Shown here: positions 25,045 through 37,532 of the stretch, in pieces | How the letters are laid out: every line of letters starts with the position of its first letter | Position numbering within the stretch: the stretch's first letter is position 1 | Source: Piromyces finnis | Lineage: Eukaryota; Neocallimastigomycota; Neocallimastigomycetes; Neocallimastigales; Neocallimastigaceae | DNA length: 64,000 nt | Assembly: GCA_002104945.1 (NCBI GenBank) | Contig: MCFH01000033.1 | Coordinates: 186,001 to 250,000, forward strand | Reading direction: 5' to 3' | Program-made: the position numbers and the translations under genes | The notes under the pieces: generated by a model | The model's database searches: none | What the model was told of the DNA's origin: nothing | Seen by the model: only the letters and a program-made list of their open reading frames with translations

Positions 25045-25260
25045 AGTTTTGGTTTGTTGTTAGTAAATTCGATTCGCTTTTTGACACTAAAATTGTTTGA
25101 CTTTACTTTTCATTAAATATTTAAATTGGTAAAAAATTTGAATCAAGAATGTCGACACCAGAAAGCTTGTGAATAGTATTTTTACATGATGTAGAGTGAA
25201 TCAGTCTCTTACAAGAAACAATACAACAATAGCTACATGAATATAAAAATACAATGCAAA
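25045..25260 (-). repeat. Duplicated 216-bp block of LINE 5' UTR, outer copy
   Basis: 25045-25260 repeats 24346-24561 almost perfectly at a constant offset of 699 bp. In element sense this outer block precedes the two 122-bp units, so copy B carries the start of a second, larger ~700-bp 5' monomer. Confidence 0.92.
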
Positions 25261-25488
25261 AAACTATCAAAAAACTATCATTTAAAAATTATAAACCTTT
25301 TTTTAAAGTAATAATATTAATTTCACTTTCACTTTATAAAAAACTTTGAAAAATAAAATATTATAAAACTCTTTTTTTATTATCAATTTTTTTTATTTTA
25401 ATTTATTTATTTTTTTATATTTTTTATTTTTATTATTATATTTTTATTTTTATTGATACATTTTTATAAATTCAAGATGTATTTATAT

Positions 25489-28346
25489 TTAGTTTCTGCA
25501 CATAACACACCAGTTACCATTTTCAACACCCCACTTTTCAGAGTCAGTGTATACAACAGTAGTAGTAGTCTTACAAACTGGGTAACCATCCTTTGAAGAG
25601 TATGAACAACCAGATGATTGCTTTTCAGCAATACCACACCAGCTATTATTTTCAAATCCCCACTTACCATCAGAGTCACTGTAAACAACATTGTTTCCAC
25701 TACAACATGGGTAACCTAAAGCAACACTGAAACATGAAGCTTGTTGTTGTTGTTCCTTAATAATACACCAGTTACCGTTTTCAATACCCCACTTACCAGT
25801 AGAATCAGTGTAAACGACATCGGCGTTAGAGTTAGCACAGCACTTGTATCCATCAACACTACAGTCATTGTTTTGGTTGTTGTTGTTGTTGTTACCACCA
25901 GCAGTTGAACTACCTTCATTAGTACCTTGAGTATTCTTAATAGCGACCTTAAGTGGAAGATCACCAGCACTCTTACCAACATAAACAGTGTATTCACCAC
26001 CAGTTGGAACAACGAAACTCTTCTTAGAAGTATTGTAGTAAGATAAACCGTGTTGATCAACAGAAAGAGTAACAGTCTTCTTTTGACCAGCCTTTAAGTT
26101 AACCTTTTCGAAAGCCTTTAATCCACGAATTGGGTAATCACCTAATTCAGAAACAGCTGGGAAACCAAGGAAAAGCATTGGAACAGTAGCACCTTCAACT
26201 GAACCGGTGTTTTCAACAGTTAAAGTAGCTTCAAGACCGGTAACATCAGTACCACTCTTCTTAAGAGAAACAGAGAGATCAGAGTAATCGAAAGTGGTGT
26301 AAGAGAGACCGTGACCGAATGGGAAGATTGGAGTCTTGTTCTTCTTATCGAACCAACGGTAACCAACGAATAAACCTTCCTTGTAATCATAAGCAGTCTT
26401 TTGGTTTCCACCCTTTGTAAGTTCAGCTGGGTAAGCAACATCACAACAGTAATCTTCTCTAGCAGCCCAGGTGAATGGAAGGTGACCAGATGGGTTAGAA
26501 TCACCGAATAATACTGAGGCAATAGCGTTACCAGATTCAGCACCTGGCATACCAGCATGAATAACAGCCTTAACATTGTTAAGGAATGGAAGATTAACAG
26601 TAGCTGGAGCGTGAATAACAACGATAGTGTTCTTGTTAACAGCAGCAACACTCTTAACTAAGTCATTACCACCATGCCATAAATCTAAGTTGTTACGGTC
26701 ACCCTTGTTGTTATCAACAACAATGTATTCTTCACCAGAATCGGCTCTAACAAAGACAACAGCGACATCAGCATCTTTAGCAGCATTAGCTCCTTCACTA
26801 GAACTATCAGAAATGGAACTAACAACAGTAATTCCTTCCTTAGAAGCTCTGCTCTTAATTGAAGAATATGGATCAGTAACACCAACGAAATCAGTAGTAC
26901 CAGAACCCCAACCTTGAATGATGTTACCATTAGTACAAGCAGTATCACCACAAGATTGAGCCTTATCAGCATCCTTACCAATAATAGCAATCTTCTTGTA
27001 CTTCTTAGTTAATGGTAAAATGCTATCAGCATTCTTTAATAAAATAGTACTTTCAATAGCAGCTTGTCTGTTAGTATCAGCGTGCATACTTTGAGCCTTA
27101 AGGTTAACATTTGGATAACCACTCATTTGATCAAATCTGTATAAAGTACGAATAATACGGTTAACAGCATCATCTAAACGAGATTTGTTAACTTTTCCGT
27201 TCTTAATAGCAGTTGAAATGTTAGATCCCCAGAAAGAGTTGTTAATATAGTCTGGACCCCAAGCCTTACCACCTGGCATGTTCATATCCATACCAGCATT
27301 GAAACTACCTTCTAAATCATGAATAGCCCACCAATCGGACATAACAAAACCTTGGAAACCAATTTGTTCCTTTAAAATTTCGGTAAGAATTTTCTTGTTT
27401 TGAACAACGTAAACATCATTAACAGCATTGTATGAAGCCATAACAGAACCAGCATCACCATCCTTAATAGTTCTGTAGAATGGTTCAATGTGGATTTCCA
27501 TTAAAGTTTGTTCATCCATATTAGATGTAGAGGCTTCACGGTTATGTTCAACATCATTAGCAACAAAGTGCTTAGCAGCAACAATAACACCAGAATCTTG
27601 ATAACCCTTAGTAATTTGAGTACCACAAACACCAGATAAGTATGGATCTTCACCAAAGTTTTCCCAAACTCTACCACTAGCTGGAGCACGAAGAATATTC
27701 ATAGATGGGGCAAGAGCAACATTAATACCCTTAGCATAGAATTCAGCACCTTGGTCCTTACCAATTTGATAGAGTAATTCCTTGTTGAAAGTAGCAGCAC
27801 TGTTAATACCAGCTAATTTATTTCATAATTTCATTTAGTACTTTTGCTTTTACTCAAATATTAATTATATATATTTGCATTATTTACCTTGCCAAGTAGT
27901 TGAGGTTCCACCATTAAAACGAACACCAGCTGGACCATCTTGAAGACATAAACCCTTAAAGTCTATGAATTATCAAATAATAATATTATTTTTATTTTAA
28001 TAAATATTCTATTTTTTTCAAATTTTATTAAAATTACTTTCTTTACTTACTCTTTCTATCGAGTGGCTTAATGTTACCAACACAAGTACCTTGCATATTT
28101 AAGTAACCTTTTTTTTTTTTTAATTTTAATATTAATAATACACTTTCATACAAATGATATTTTTAAAATTATATTAAAAAAAATTACAAAAAAATAATAT
28201 ATACCAGTAACAATATCAATCTTTTCACTTTCAGATAAATCACTCATAAAGGTCTTAGCCTTTTGATCAGCTTCACTCCAAGAAGTGGCTAAAACTTGTG
28301 AGAAAAGACCACAAGAAAGGGCAACTAAAATGTTTTGAACCTTCAT
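25489..28346 (-). CDS. Secreted GH3 beta-glucosidase with three fungal dockerins
   Basis: Four exons: 28346-28205, 28107-28051, 27962-27888, 27812-25489; 865 residues. Residues 1-20 form a signal peptide (MKVQNILVALSCGLFSQVLA). A GH3 catalytic region follows ('DGPAGVRF', 'KHFVANDVEHNRE', 'GFVMSDWWAIHD'), with the nucleophile predicted at Asp251 of the SDW motif. The second GH3 domain and a fibronectin III-like domain end near residue 715. A Gly/Asn linker leads to three CBM10-type dockerins (~742-776, 785-820, 827-862), each with paired Cys and a 'KWG.EN..WC' core. Family knowledge: such enzymes cleave cellobiose and short beta-glucans at the cellulosome, held by dockerin-scaffoldin binding. 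Codon use is more G/C-rich and biased than most neighbours, suggesting high expression. Exact substrate (cellobiose or other beta-glycosides) is not fixed by sequence. Confidence 0.95.
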
Positions 28347-30537
28347 TTTATTTTATTTAATTTACTAATTATTTTTTATATTATTTTACTTCTAAAATTA
28401 TTTATTATACTGATCAACAGTATACTTTTTTAGTTTTATTAAATTTATTCAATATACAAAATTATTTTTGTTGAATTAATTTTCCTTTGTTATTAATAAA
28501 ATCTATTATTAATAATAAAGATTAAATAAAAATAAAAAAAAACGAAATATATTTAAAAAGAATATGGAAATATAATTTATTTATATATAAATTTTTATTC
28601 TTTCAACCAAAAAAAAAAATAATAATAATTTATTAAAACAAAAAAAATCTTAATAATTAAAGTTAAATGTATTTTAAATTCCTTAAATATATAAAAAATT
28701 AATTAATGTCAATATATTATTAATTCATTTTAATATATGCATATTAATATCTCATTAATTCTTTCATCCTTAATTCCTTATATAAATAAATTTTTTCAAA
28801 AAATAGAATTTTTTAAAAATTTAATATAATAATTAAGCTTTGCTAACTCTAAATCTTAACCAATAATACTTTTTTTAATTTACTTGTGTTTTAGTATTGT
28901 TAATACTGTTGGATTATATTTATATTAATAAATAATATATTATTTATTAATATATTTTGTTGAAATGAATATATTTATTATAATATTGATGATCATTTAA
29001 ATCATTTTATCCTTTTAATTTCTAATATATTATTAATATTTTATGGTATATTTGTATATTAAATTATATATTAGGTTTTCATTTCCATTTATTTATAAAT
29101 TAAGGTTACCGCATAATTGTTTCATTATACCTTTCTTGAAACAAAAAAAATTAATTAATATAGTTTATTTATATATAAATTTTTTTACCATAAAAATAGT
29201 TGATATAGGATGTATTAACCCTTAATTATCAAAAGTCTAATAAGTATTATAAATATGTCAATACTTTTTTTGTATACAACGCATGCTTTCATTATTCCAA
29301 ATTTCAAACAAAAATATATTATAAATAATATGATTCTTTAGGTGTAGTTAATATGAAATAAAATAATGAATTTTTAATACTTTAATATATATTATATATA
29401 TTAGTAAATTGAATATTGAATATCTAGTGATACAAATATTCACATAAACTTGATAATTAAAAGTATTTAAAAATAATTACATCAACAATAGACAAGTGAG
29501 ATATCTTAAAATTGAATATAACTTTTTTTGTTTTGTTTTTAATTATAAAGTATATAATTATCCATAATAACATATTCTAAGTTTAGTTTAAATTATATTA
29601 AATAGGGTTAATTAGATTCTTCTTACTTTGTTAACCTGTAAATACTTTCCCAAATTTTTAATTTGTTTTAATATATAAAAAATATAAGAAAATGGAAAAT
29701 AAAAAGTTTTATTTCTAATATTATATAATATATTATATAATATATTGTATATATATTATTATATATTTATATTTTTTATATATAAAAATTTCAATTCAAA
29801 AGATTGGATATGAATAATGTAAAAAAATTTAGAATTAAAGTTTTAAATTATTTTGTCCCAAAATTTTAATAACTTTTTAAAAATTGAAGGAAAATTAAAT
29901 AGTGATATAGGTATAATATAAAAAATAAAAAAACAGTGTAACAGTTGAATACAAACTTTAAGTAATAATAATCTAACAATATAAAATATCATTAATAAAT
30001 GAACATGCTTTCTCTTATATTTTATAGGATAAAATCAGGTTAATAATAAGGAAAATAAATTCTTTATAATATTTAATATAAAAATATATATTTCCTTTTT
30101 TAAAATTCTGTATTAAAATTGTATTATATTATTAAGGAATTTTAAATATAATGTTCATGTAATATTAAATTTTTATTTAAATATTTGTTTAAATGGTTAA
30201 TACATTTAGAGAAAAAAAAATGAATAAATAAGAATCATGATTGTTTTTTTGCTTTACTTTTTTTAAAAAAAAATAATAAAAAAATAAATAAATAAATAAA
30301 TAAAAAAGGTATATTTATGATTTTCCAAAACTATTTTATTTTTATTTCTCGATTTTTTTTACTTTGGTTTGTACGATTTGTATAATAAGAAATAAATAAA
30401 TTTATTTAATGAAATAATAAATAATAATATATGAGTTTTTTTTTTTTTTTTTTTACACTTTTTATTATATATTGATATCTTATTTTTTTAATTATTATTT
30501 TATTTAATTAAATAATAAATAATACCTCAATAAATTA
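28347..30537. other. Long AT-rich intergenic region
   Basis: This is upstream of the GH3 gene and downstream of the next minus-strand gene. It holds TA-rich palindromes (~29720-29780), a TAAA array (~30278-30302) and homopolymer runs. The regulatory region of the GH3 gene should be here, but I cannot identify specific sites. Short frames such as 29043-29225 have no coding character. Confidence 0.6.
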
Positions 30538-30880
30538 TTATTCTATATTTAGCCAATTCATTAATTCTTCTGCATCCGTTTTTGCTGGGGATAAAATAGT
30601 ATGATTATTGTCTGCAATTAAATTAGAATTTGATGACAATGTTTGTTTTAATTCTTGAGATGGGCTAAATCTAGATATCTTTTTTAATAGTTTTATATAC
30701 TCCATATAATAATCAACTGAAAGTTGGTGTTGAGAATTGCTTATCGCTTCATTAGAGACTCCATTATTAATATTATTTGTTATAATACTAAAATTATTAG
30801 TATTACTAAAAATACTCTTATTGAATATGGTTTCATCTTCCGAAATTCCTGAAGATAAATAAGGAATTGAATCAATGGTA

Positions 30881-30926
<46 letters not shown>

Positions 30927-31942
30927 ATTCTCTTTTAATTGGAGTTTGATTATAATTGATATTTTCTTTATTTTTGCTACCCATATCAATAGGTCTATAA
31001 AATTTTGATATAAATTTAGGACTTTTCCTATTACTAATAGGTGATTTTAAATATTTACAATTAATAATATTACTTATATCTCGTAATGGATAATCTGAAG
31101 TGCTTTTCGAATTCCGTTTTTCAGATATTGGAGAATTAATAGATTGTATATTTTTAGTAGGGGTATCCATTGTTAAAAACTGTTTTTGCATAGTAATGAC
31201 ATCTAATAGTGGTGATGATGGTTCACCTATAATATCATATTCATTAGTTATAACATCTTTATTAACTTTCATCTTTTTAACTTTAGGTACAAATTCAAAT
31301 AAATCGTCTGTTTGAATACATTTATCAACCTTTTGAGGTATATTATTAATATGAAAAGATTTGCTTTTTCCGATACAATTATATGGCACAGAATTTGTTC
31401 TTTTCATAAGAATATCCAATAAATTAGGTTTTTTCGAATTAGAAATAGGGGTATTACTTTCTTTTAAAATACTTGATTTACTATTTTCTTCGTTATTATC
31501 TTCATTTTGGTCATTTTTAATTAACTTTATACTTTCGGTATCAATTTTATCATTTAGATTACTTGGAATATCATTTTCATCTCTTAATTTTCTTTTCTTT
31601 GAAACTTTTAATTTATCTTTTCTATTATTTACTTTTTCATGTTCTTTACAATACTAAAATTAAAAAAAGTTTTAGTTTATATTAATTCATTTAATTATAA
31701 ATAATGATAAATATAATAATTAATTAACTTTAAAATTAATAATTTTTTAATATTTTAAATTTTGTAATTTCTTAATATACTTATTAAAATTTATATTTTT
31801 CTTCAACAACATTAAAACATTTTAACATATTTTAGCAACTTACTTTATGATTATTGGATCTTCTAATAAATTTATTTTTACAATTTTCATATTCACATAT
31901 TTTGATTCTTGAACTATTTAAGGGCAATGCTTGATTTATCAT
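30538..31942 (-). CDS. Small Cys/His-motif protein with disordered tail, unknown
   Basis: Two exons, 31942-31844 and 31653-30538, give 404 residues; splice phase is 0 and the donor is GTAAGT. The N-terminus has a compact Cys/His pattern split by the intron: 'CEYENCKNKF' followed by a basic stretch and then 'HKYCKEHE'. This C-x4-C...H-x-C-x2-H spacing suggests one zinc site. The rest is Ser/Asn/Lys-rich and low complexity, with basic nuclear-signal-like clusters ('KVSKKRKLRDE') and a polyAsn run (30886-30924). Late segments such as 'YYMEYIKLLKKISRFSP' could form a helix. A nuclear, DNA- or RNA-associated role is inferred from composition only. I do not recognise the family. Confidence 0.7.
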
Positions 31943-32873
31943 TGTGAAAAATTGAAAAATGTACAAAGAACCAATAATACTTTAATATTGTGTATTTTTT
32001 TTTTCTTTTCTTTTTTACCTCTTGCTTTTATATTTTATTATTATTGTTATTTTCAGTATAAGAAATTTGAAATTTGCTATATATTAAATTTACAAATTAT
32101 AAAAAGTTAAATTCATGAAAAAATAAGGAGTAAGATATAAACATTTAAATATAGAGTATGTAAATAAAAAGTAATGTTAAAAATGATAAATTATTATGCT
32201 ATTTTTATTTTTATTATAATAAAAATAAATCTAAATTTTTTGTAATTTTTTTCTTTTTAAAAAAATTGAATTTCGAAATTTGTGTTTAAAAAATTAGAAA
32301 ATAAGTAATAAGATTTCTTTATTTATTTTTCAAGGATTAATAATTGTAACTTTTTATCTATTAATTATTTTAGGTATTTATAAAATATATATATGATATA
32401 ATAAAAAAAAATGATTTAAAAGTAGTAAAATGATTTTTAATTACAATATTATACTTAACTTTAAAAAAAAAAAAAAAAAAAAAAAATTAAAAATTGTTGT
32501 CTTGCTTTTTTTACATATATTAATATAAATTATTGTAAAAAAAAAAATGTAAAATTTTATTTATTAAACATTTTTTAAATTTTTTTTTAAAGTTTTGGAA
32601 GTACAAAAAATATGAAATTTTAATTTTAAATAATCACTTGAATATCATTTGTTTTAAAATTTTTATTCATAAAAAAATAAAAAAGTAACTTTTTTTAAAT
32701 AATATAAAAAAATATTATATGGTATTTTAATACATTTAAAATGAAATTCTTAAAAATAAAAACACAATAAAAATTATAAATATTTGAATAATTACAAAAT
32801 AAAAAAAATAAAAAAGGAAATATAATATAATATAAATTTGTATAATATTTATAATAATAAAATATTAATAATA
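31943..32873. other. Divergent intergenic region
   Basis: Shared upstream region of the minus-strand Cys/His gene and the plus-strand RFWD3-like gene. It is made of A/T runs, including a ~24-base A run at 32463-32486. No gene or defined regulatory element is seen. Confidence 0.6.
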
Positions 32874-35734
32874 ATGAGTAATGAGGTTGAATGTATAGAA
32901 GAAAGTGAGGAAGAAAAAAGAAATATCGAAATTAAAAAAATCGAAAACGAGAAAGAAAAAATAATTGAAGATAATAATACTGTTAAAGAAACTGAATTGA
33001 AAATTTCAACAAAGAGAAAATGGGAAGAGGTTGGTATAAATAAAAATAAATAAATTCAACATATATAAATTATTGTTATTTTCATTTTTTTAAAAATTAT
33101 AAATATTAATAATAATTTCAACCAAATTAATCAATAAAGGCAAATTCTTGCCCAATATGTCTTTCACCATGGTCCTCTACAGGGGACCATCAAATTGCTT
33201 CTTTAAAATGTAAATTTCTAAAATTATAACAATGTTTAAATACAATAAGAATTTGAAATTTTAATTTTTATTATTTTTTTTAAATGTATTTTCATGTTTT
33301 TATTAGGTGGACATTTATTTGGTTATAGGTATATATATATATTTTTATTTCTATTTTTATTAAAAATTGTAAATTCTAATATTATAATAATAATTTTTAT
33401 TAATAAAAAATAAATACACTTAAAGTTGCATTTTAAAATGGTTAAGAGCAAAAAGCACAAAAGAAAGTAGATGTCCTTGCTGCAAGTATATATCATAAGT
33501 TTTATTTGTAATAAAAATAAAATATTATAAAAGCTTTCGATATTAAAATATATATATTTTTTTTAAAAAAAAAAAAAAAAAAAGTTCACATGCCATAGTA
33601 AGAAATGTTCGGAAGCTTTATGCTTGTAATATAAAAGTTGAAGATAATTCACAATATGAATCAGTCAAAAAGGAAAAAGATGAAATGAATAATTATTGTA
33701 AAATGTTGAACAAGGAAAAAACTCATTATCAAGTATATTCAAGAATAGCTAATGGACAATTACTCTCACAAAAAAATATGATAAATGATTATAAACAACA
33801 ATTAAAAAAATTAAAAAAAAAAAATTCTAATAAAAATAAATATCAATTTAATACTACCTTTGTAATAGATAATAATGTAATATATATTTTATAATTAATT
33901 TTCCTTTTTTAAATAATATAAAAAAGTTATTATTGATATTTTTATATTGGACTTTATAACATTTATAATATATATATATATATATTAAAAATAAAAATAG
34001 TTAAGATCTTCAAGGATTTTGTCATTCAATTCAATAGAAAAGGTGTTATATGGTAAAAAATAAATTATAAAGATTTAAATAATATATATATATATATAAA
34101 GCTTTATAGAAAATATTTAAACTAAAATACTATATATTTTTTATTTTTATTTAAAATAGCATCAAAATCACTTAATCCACAAAATTTTGGAATTGTCAAA
34201 ATAGACCTTCAAAAAAATAGTGTTGGAGAATATTATCAGTTACATGAAAAAATGATAAAAGACATTCATTGCAACCCTGTAAATGGAAATATATTATCTT
34301 GTTCAATCGATAAAACTATTCAAATATTTTCAAATAAAACAAAAGATATTGATATATGGTATATATATATAATAAAACAATAAAATAAAAATTTAATTTT
34401 TTTTTACAAAATTATTTATAATTATATGTATATATATATATATAAATGAAACATAGTATACCTTTAGATTCTGCTTGTTGGAGTTGTTGTTGTAAATATA
34501 AATACTATTATTTAATAGAGTATTTCATTATTTTTAAAGTTTTAAAATGTTATTAAAAAATGATATCTATTAATTCGCTTAATTTAATTAGGGTCAACTT
34601 ATAATGAAAATCAAATATTTGCAGGTTTATCAAATAATTCCATATTAATGTATGACATAAGGAATTTATCATCTTATTGCTCAAAATTAAATGGTGGTTC
34701 AAATAAACCAATTCATTCATTAATATATGTTAACAATTTAAATAATGGAAATTCATCAGAAAAAGTAAGCTCAGGAATTCTTGGCGCAAGTTTAGATTCA
34801 ATATTTTATCATGACCAAAAAACAATTGAAGATGGAAGTGTTACAAATAATGACAGCCTACCTAAATTAACATATCAACAACAAAATAATACAAAACTAA
34901 AAGACCAACAATCAAATCAAACAAAATGTAATAATAGTATAATAGAACACTTAAATATTTATAAGAATAATAATTGATAATAATCATCTCAATTATTTAA
35001 AAATTATTAAATTTAGGTTCTTGTATATCTTTGTCTTTTGATCCACTAACTCAGCAAGTCTTATCAACATGGAGGTCTTCTTCTTCTTCTGGACTGTTAA
35101 CAAATTATAATATTGATTATTTAAATTACTCACCAAGTAATCAAATAAACACTTCCACTACTATACAATCACCAACAAAAAGTGGTAATTTTATGTCCAG
35201 TTATGATTATATGAGAGAACTTGAAAATAAACCTAAATACCCAGTATCTTTTGAAAGAATACAAGAAATCTATGGTTATTCTGGACAAAAGTTTATTACA
35301 AGAAATACTATTTTTTCTGAGTATAAGCAATCAGAATCATTAATTGATGAATCGGCAATTGAAAATAATGAATTAGAAACCTTTGTTTGTGCAAGTGATG
35401 AAGGTTCTTGTTCAGTTAAGTATTTAACAATTAATAGATAAATGTGATATATATTGTTTTGTTTTTATTTATATTGCTATTATTTTTTATGTCAATTAAC
35501 ATCTTTTATTAATTTTATATCATTTTTATTATAACATGATTGATAATATAGTCTATCATTTGGAAATGTCATAGGGACAATAAATTTTCATTGGCTTATC
35601 ATTCTTTATACCAAGAATTACCTTCGGAAAATAAATCTGTAATTTTAGATATTAAGCATTGTCCATTAACAAATACTCATAGTAATATATTAGCATGTCT
35701 AACGGGTGATCAAGTATTTTTTTATAAAAAATAG
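32874..35734 (+). CDS. RFWD3: RFWD3-like RING/WD40 E3 ubiquitin ligase
   Basis: Eleven exons: 32874-33029, 33140-33209, 33307-33328, 33426-33485, 33585-33876, 34006-34042, 34160-34358, 34457-34491, 34592-34927, 35017-35414, 35552-35734. An acidic N-terminus precedes a RING finger ('CPICLSPWSSTGDHQIASLK', then 'CGHLFGY', 'CILKWL', 'CPCC'), split over three introns. A coiled coil follows. The C-terminal half aligns by eye with the WD40 region of animal RFWD3: 'DSACWSCCW', 'IFAGLSNNSILMYDIRN', 'GQKFITRNTIF', 'VCASDEGS'. Known role of the family: ubiquitination of RPA and RAD51 at stalled forks and in interstrand-crosslink repair. Start is ATG 32874. Borders near 33029 and 34042 use less typical GT donors (GTTGGT, GTGTTA) chosen to keep frame and homology, and are the weakest points. 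Confidence 0.85.
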
Positions 35735-35775
35735 TTTTTTTTTTTGTTTGTTTGTTCGCTTGTTTTTATTATTAG

Positions 35776-35807
<32 letters not shown>

Positions 35808-36135
35808 AATGACTTTAAAATAATATAGATCTATTATATAATAAGATTGTTAGAATCCATATCCTTTTGTAAATAAAGGATTATACCTTTTTTTATGAAA
35901 TTTTTTTTTTAATTATTTATTTATATTTATTCATCTAATTTATTAACTACAAATAATAATCAAAATAAATAATTGACAATAAAATATAAATGAAAAAAAA
36001 AGTATTGTTTAAATTAATTTATATAGATGGTATATTAGGCTAAACTTTTAAAATAAAAAGAAAGAAAAGAAAGAAAAAAAAAAGCTATAGTTATATGTTA
36101 ATTATATATTTAATATTTCCATAAACTTTTATGTT
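35735..36135. other. Convergent 3' flanks, no gene seen
   Basis: Spacer between the RFWD3-like gene and the converging RS-domain gene. It contains a ~30-base A run (35776-35804). Nothing else is recognisable. Confidence 0.6.
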
Positions 36136-37532
36136 TTATATTTGCATTTCATAACGAATTCCCATGGATGATTTTGGTTCATAACCCATTTTCTTTAATC
36201 TATCAGCTGCAATTCTTTCATCATAAATTTTCTTTAAATCCTTTAATTGATCTTCTGTCATCATTATTCCTGAAGTAGTTGAACGTTTATTTTTATTTAA
36301 TTGGCGATGTCTTTTTTCGTCTTGAAGAATGTCAGTAACTGTTGTACTCTCTTCCTCATAACCAAATGGATTCTTTTTACGTTCTTCCATCTCATACTTA
36401 TCTAAGTTATAATATTTAACTATTTATATATAAATTTTATAATTAGTTTTTTAATCCAATTAAATATATAATTATTATTTTTTTTTTTAAAAAATTAATT
36501 TATACTTACTATGTGGTAACGTTACAGTATTATAATCTATATAAATGAAATAAAAAAAAAATGTTAAAATAACGGTTTAATCACTGAAATAATATTACTA
36601 TTATTTATTAATATTACAAAAAAAAAAAAAAAAAAAGACATTATTTACCTTCCATATATTCAGCAAAATATTGTTTCATTCCTGATGGTGGTAAAGACTC
36701 AACAGATATATTTTTTACTTCAATTAACCAGCATCTAAATTCTGCTTCTTTTGTATATATATCAGATTCATGAATAATACCATATGCTCCATATTCTAAT
36801 TTTTTTTGTTTTTTATTATGTTTTTCTTTTTTCTTTAAAATTTAGAAATAATTATAAATTTTAAATAATATTTTGTTAATTCAATGAATTTCAAAATTAT
36901 AGAAAAAAAAAAAAAAAGGGCTTTATTAAATTTCGAAATAAAATATTATATACCTTTAATTTCTTCAATTTTCTTTTTTTTTCCTTTCTTCTTTTTTTTC
37001 TATGATAATCAGAATCGCTTGATGACGATGAAGACAAATCTGATGAATATGAACTTGATGATGAACTTGAACTTCGTCTATGATGTTTAGATCTTTTATG
37101 TTTTTCTTTTTTACTATGATGTTTGCTATGTGATGATTTTCTTCTATTATGACTAGTCTTTCTTCTGGATCTATGACTACTGCGACTGCGACTGCGACTA
37201 CGACTACGACTACGACTACGACTTGAACTTACACTACGACTGCTGCTTCTACTTGAGCTATAATTTCTTGAATTACTTCTACTTCTACTAAAACTTCTAT
37301 TTCTTTTCCTTCCTCTTTCAACACTACGACTTCTGCTGCGTCTGTTGTCTCTTCTACTTTTTTCAATACTACGACTTCTACTTCTATGATCCCTATCTCT
37401 TCTATTATCTCTTATTTCTTTATCTCTGCTTCTATCCCTACTTAAACTTTTATTATCCTTTTTTTCTGTATTTGAATATTTTTCTTTATCATGATCTTCC
37501 AAAGATCCATGTCTTTCCTTTGAAGTACCCAT
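36136..37532 (-). CDS. RS-domain nuclear protein, SCI1-like C-terminus
   Basis: Four exons, 37532-36954, 36832-36649, 36536-36510 and 36401-36136, give 351 residues with matching phases. The first exon is a long Arg/Ser dipeptide region ('SRSRSRSRSRSRSRSS'), then Ser runs and a Lys/Arg-rich basic stretch. RS domains are hallmarks of splicing and nuclear-speckle proteins. The ordered part ('EYGAYGIIHESDIYTKEAEF', 'CWLIEVKNISVESLP', 'QYFAEYMEDYNTVTLP') resembles by memory the domain of plant style cell-cycle inhibitor 1 and its eukaryotic relatives. A final charged helix ('MTEDQLKDLKKIYDERI') ends in 'GYEPKSSMGIRYEMQI'. A role in pre-mRNA splicing or nuclear regulation is likely; the family name is tentative. 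Confidence 0.75.

Larger units (their letters stand above)
19337..25260 (-). mobile_element. LINE copy B with extended 5' region, defective
   Basis: In element sense it runs from 25260 to 19337 and ends in a 53-base poly-A. The 3' UTR, ORF and ~480 bp of 5' UTR match copy C. Further upstream lie two ~122-bp units (24798-25043) as in C, and then an extra second copy of 5' UTR sequence (25045-25260), which C lacks. The element ends abruptly at 25260, 229 bp beyond the stop codon of the GH3 gene. I find no target-site duplication. The ORF is broken in several places. Confidence 0.88.

Noticed and set aside
25255-25300. Target-site duplication for copy B (actatc repeats at ~25265 against cttcactatt at 19330)
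   Set aside because: Only five or six A/T-rich bases agree and not at the exact borders; chance is enough to explain it.
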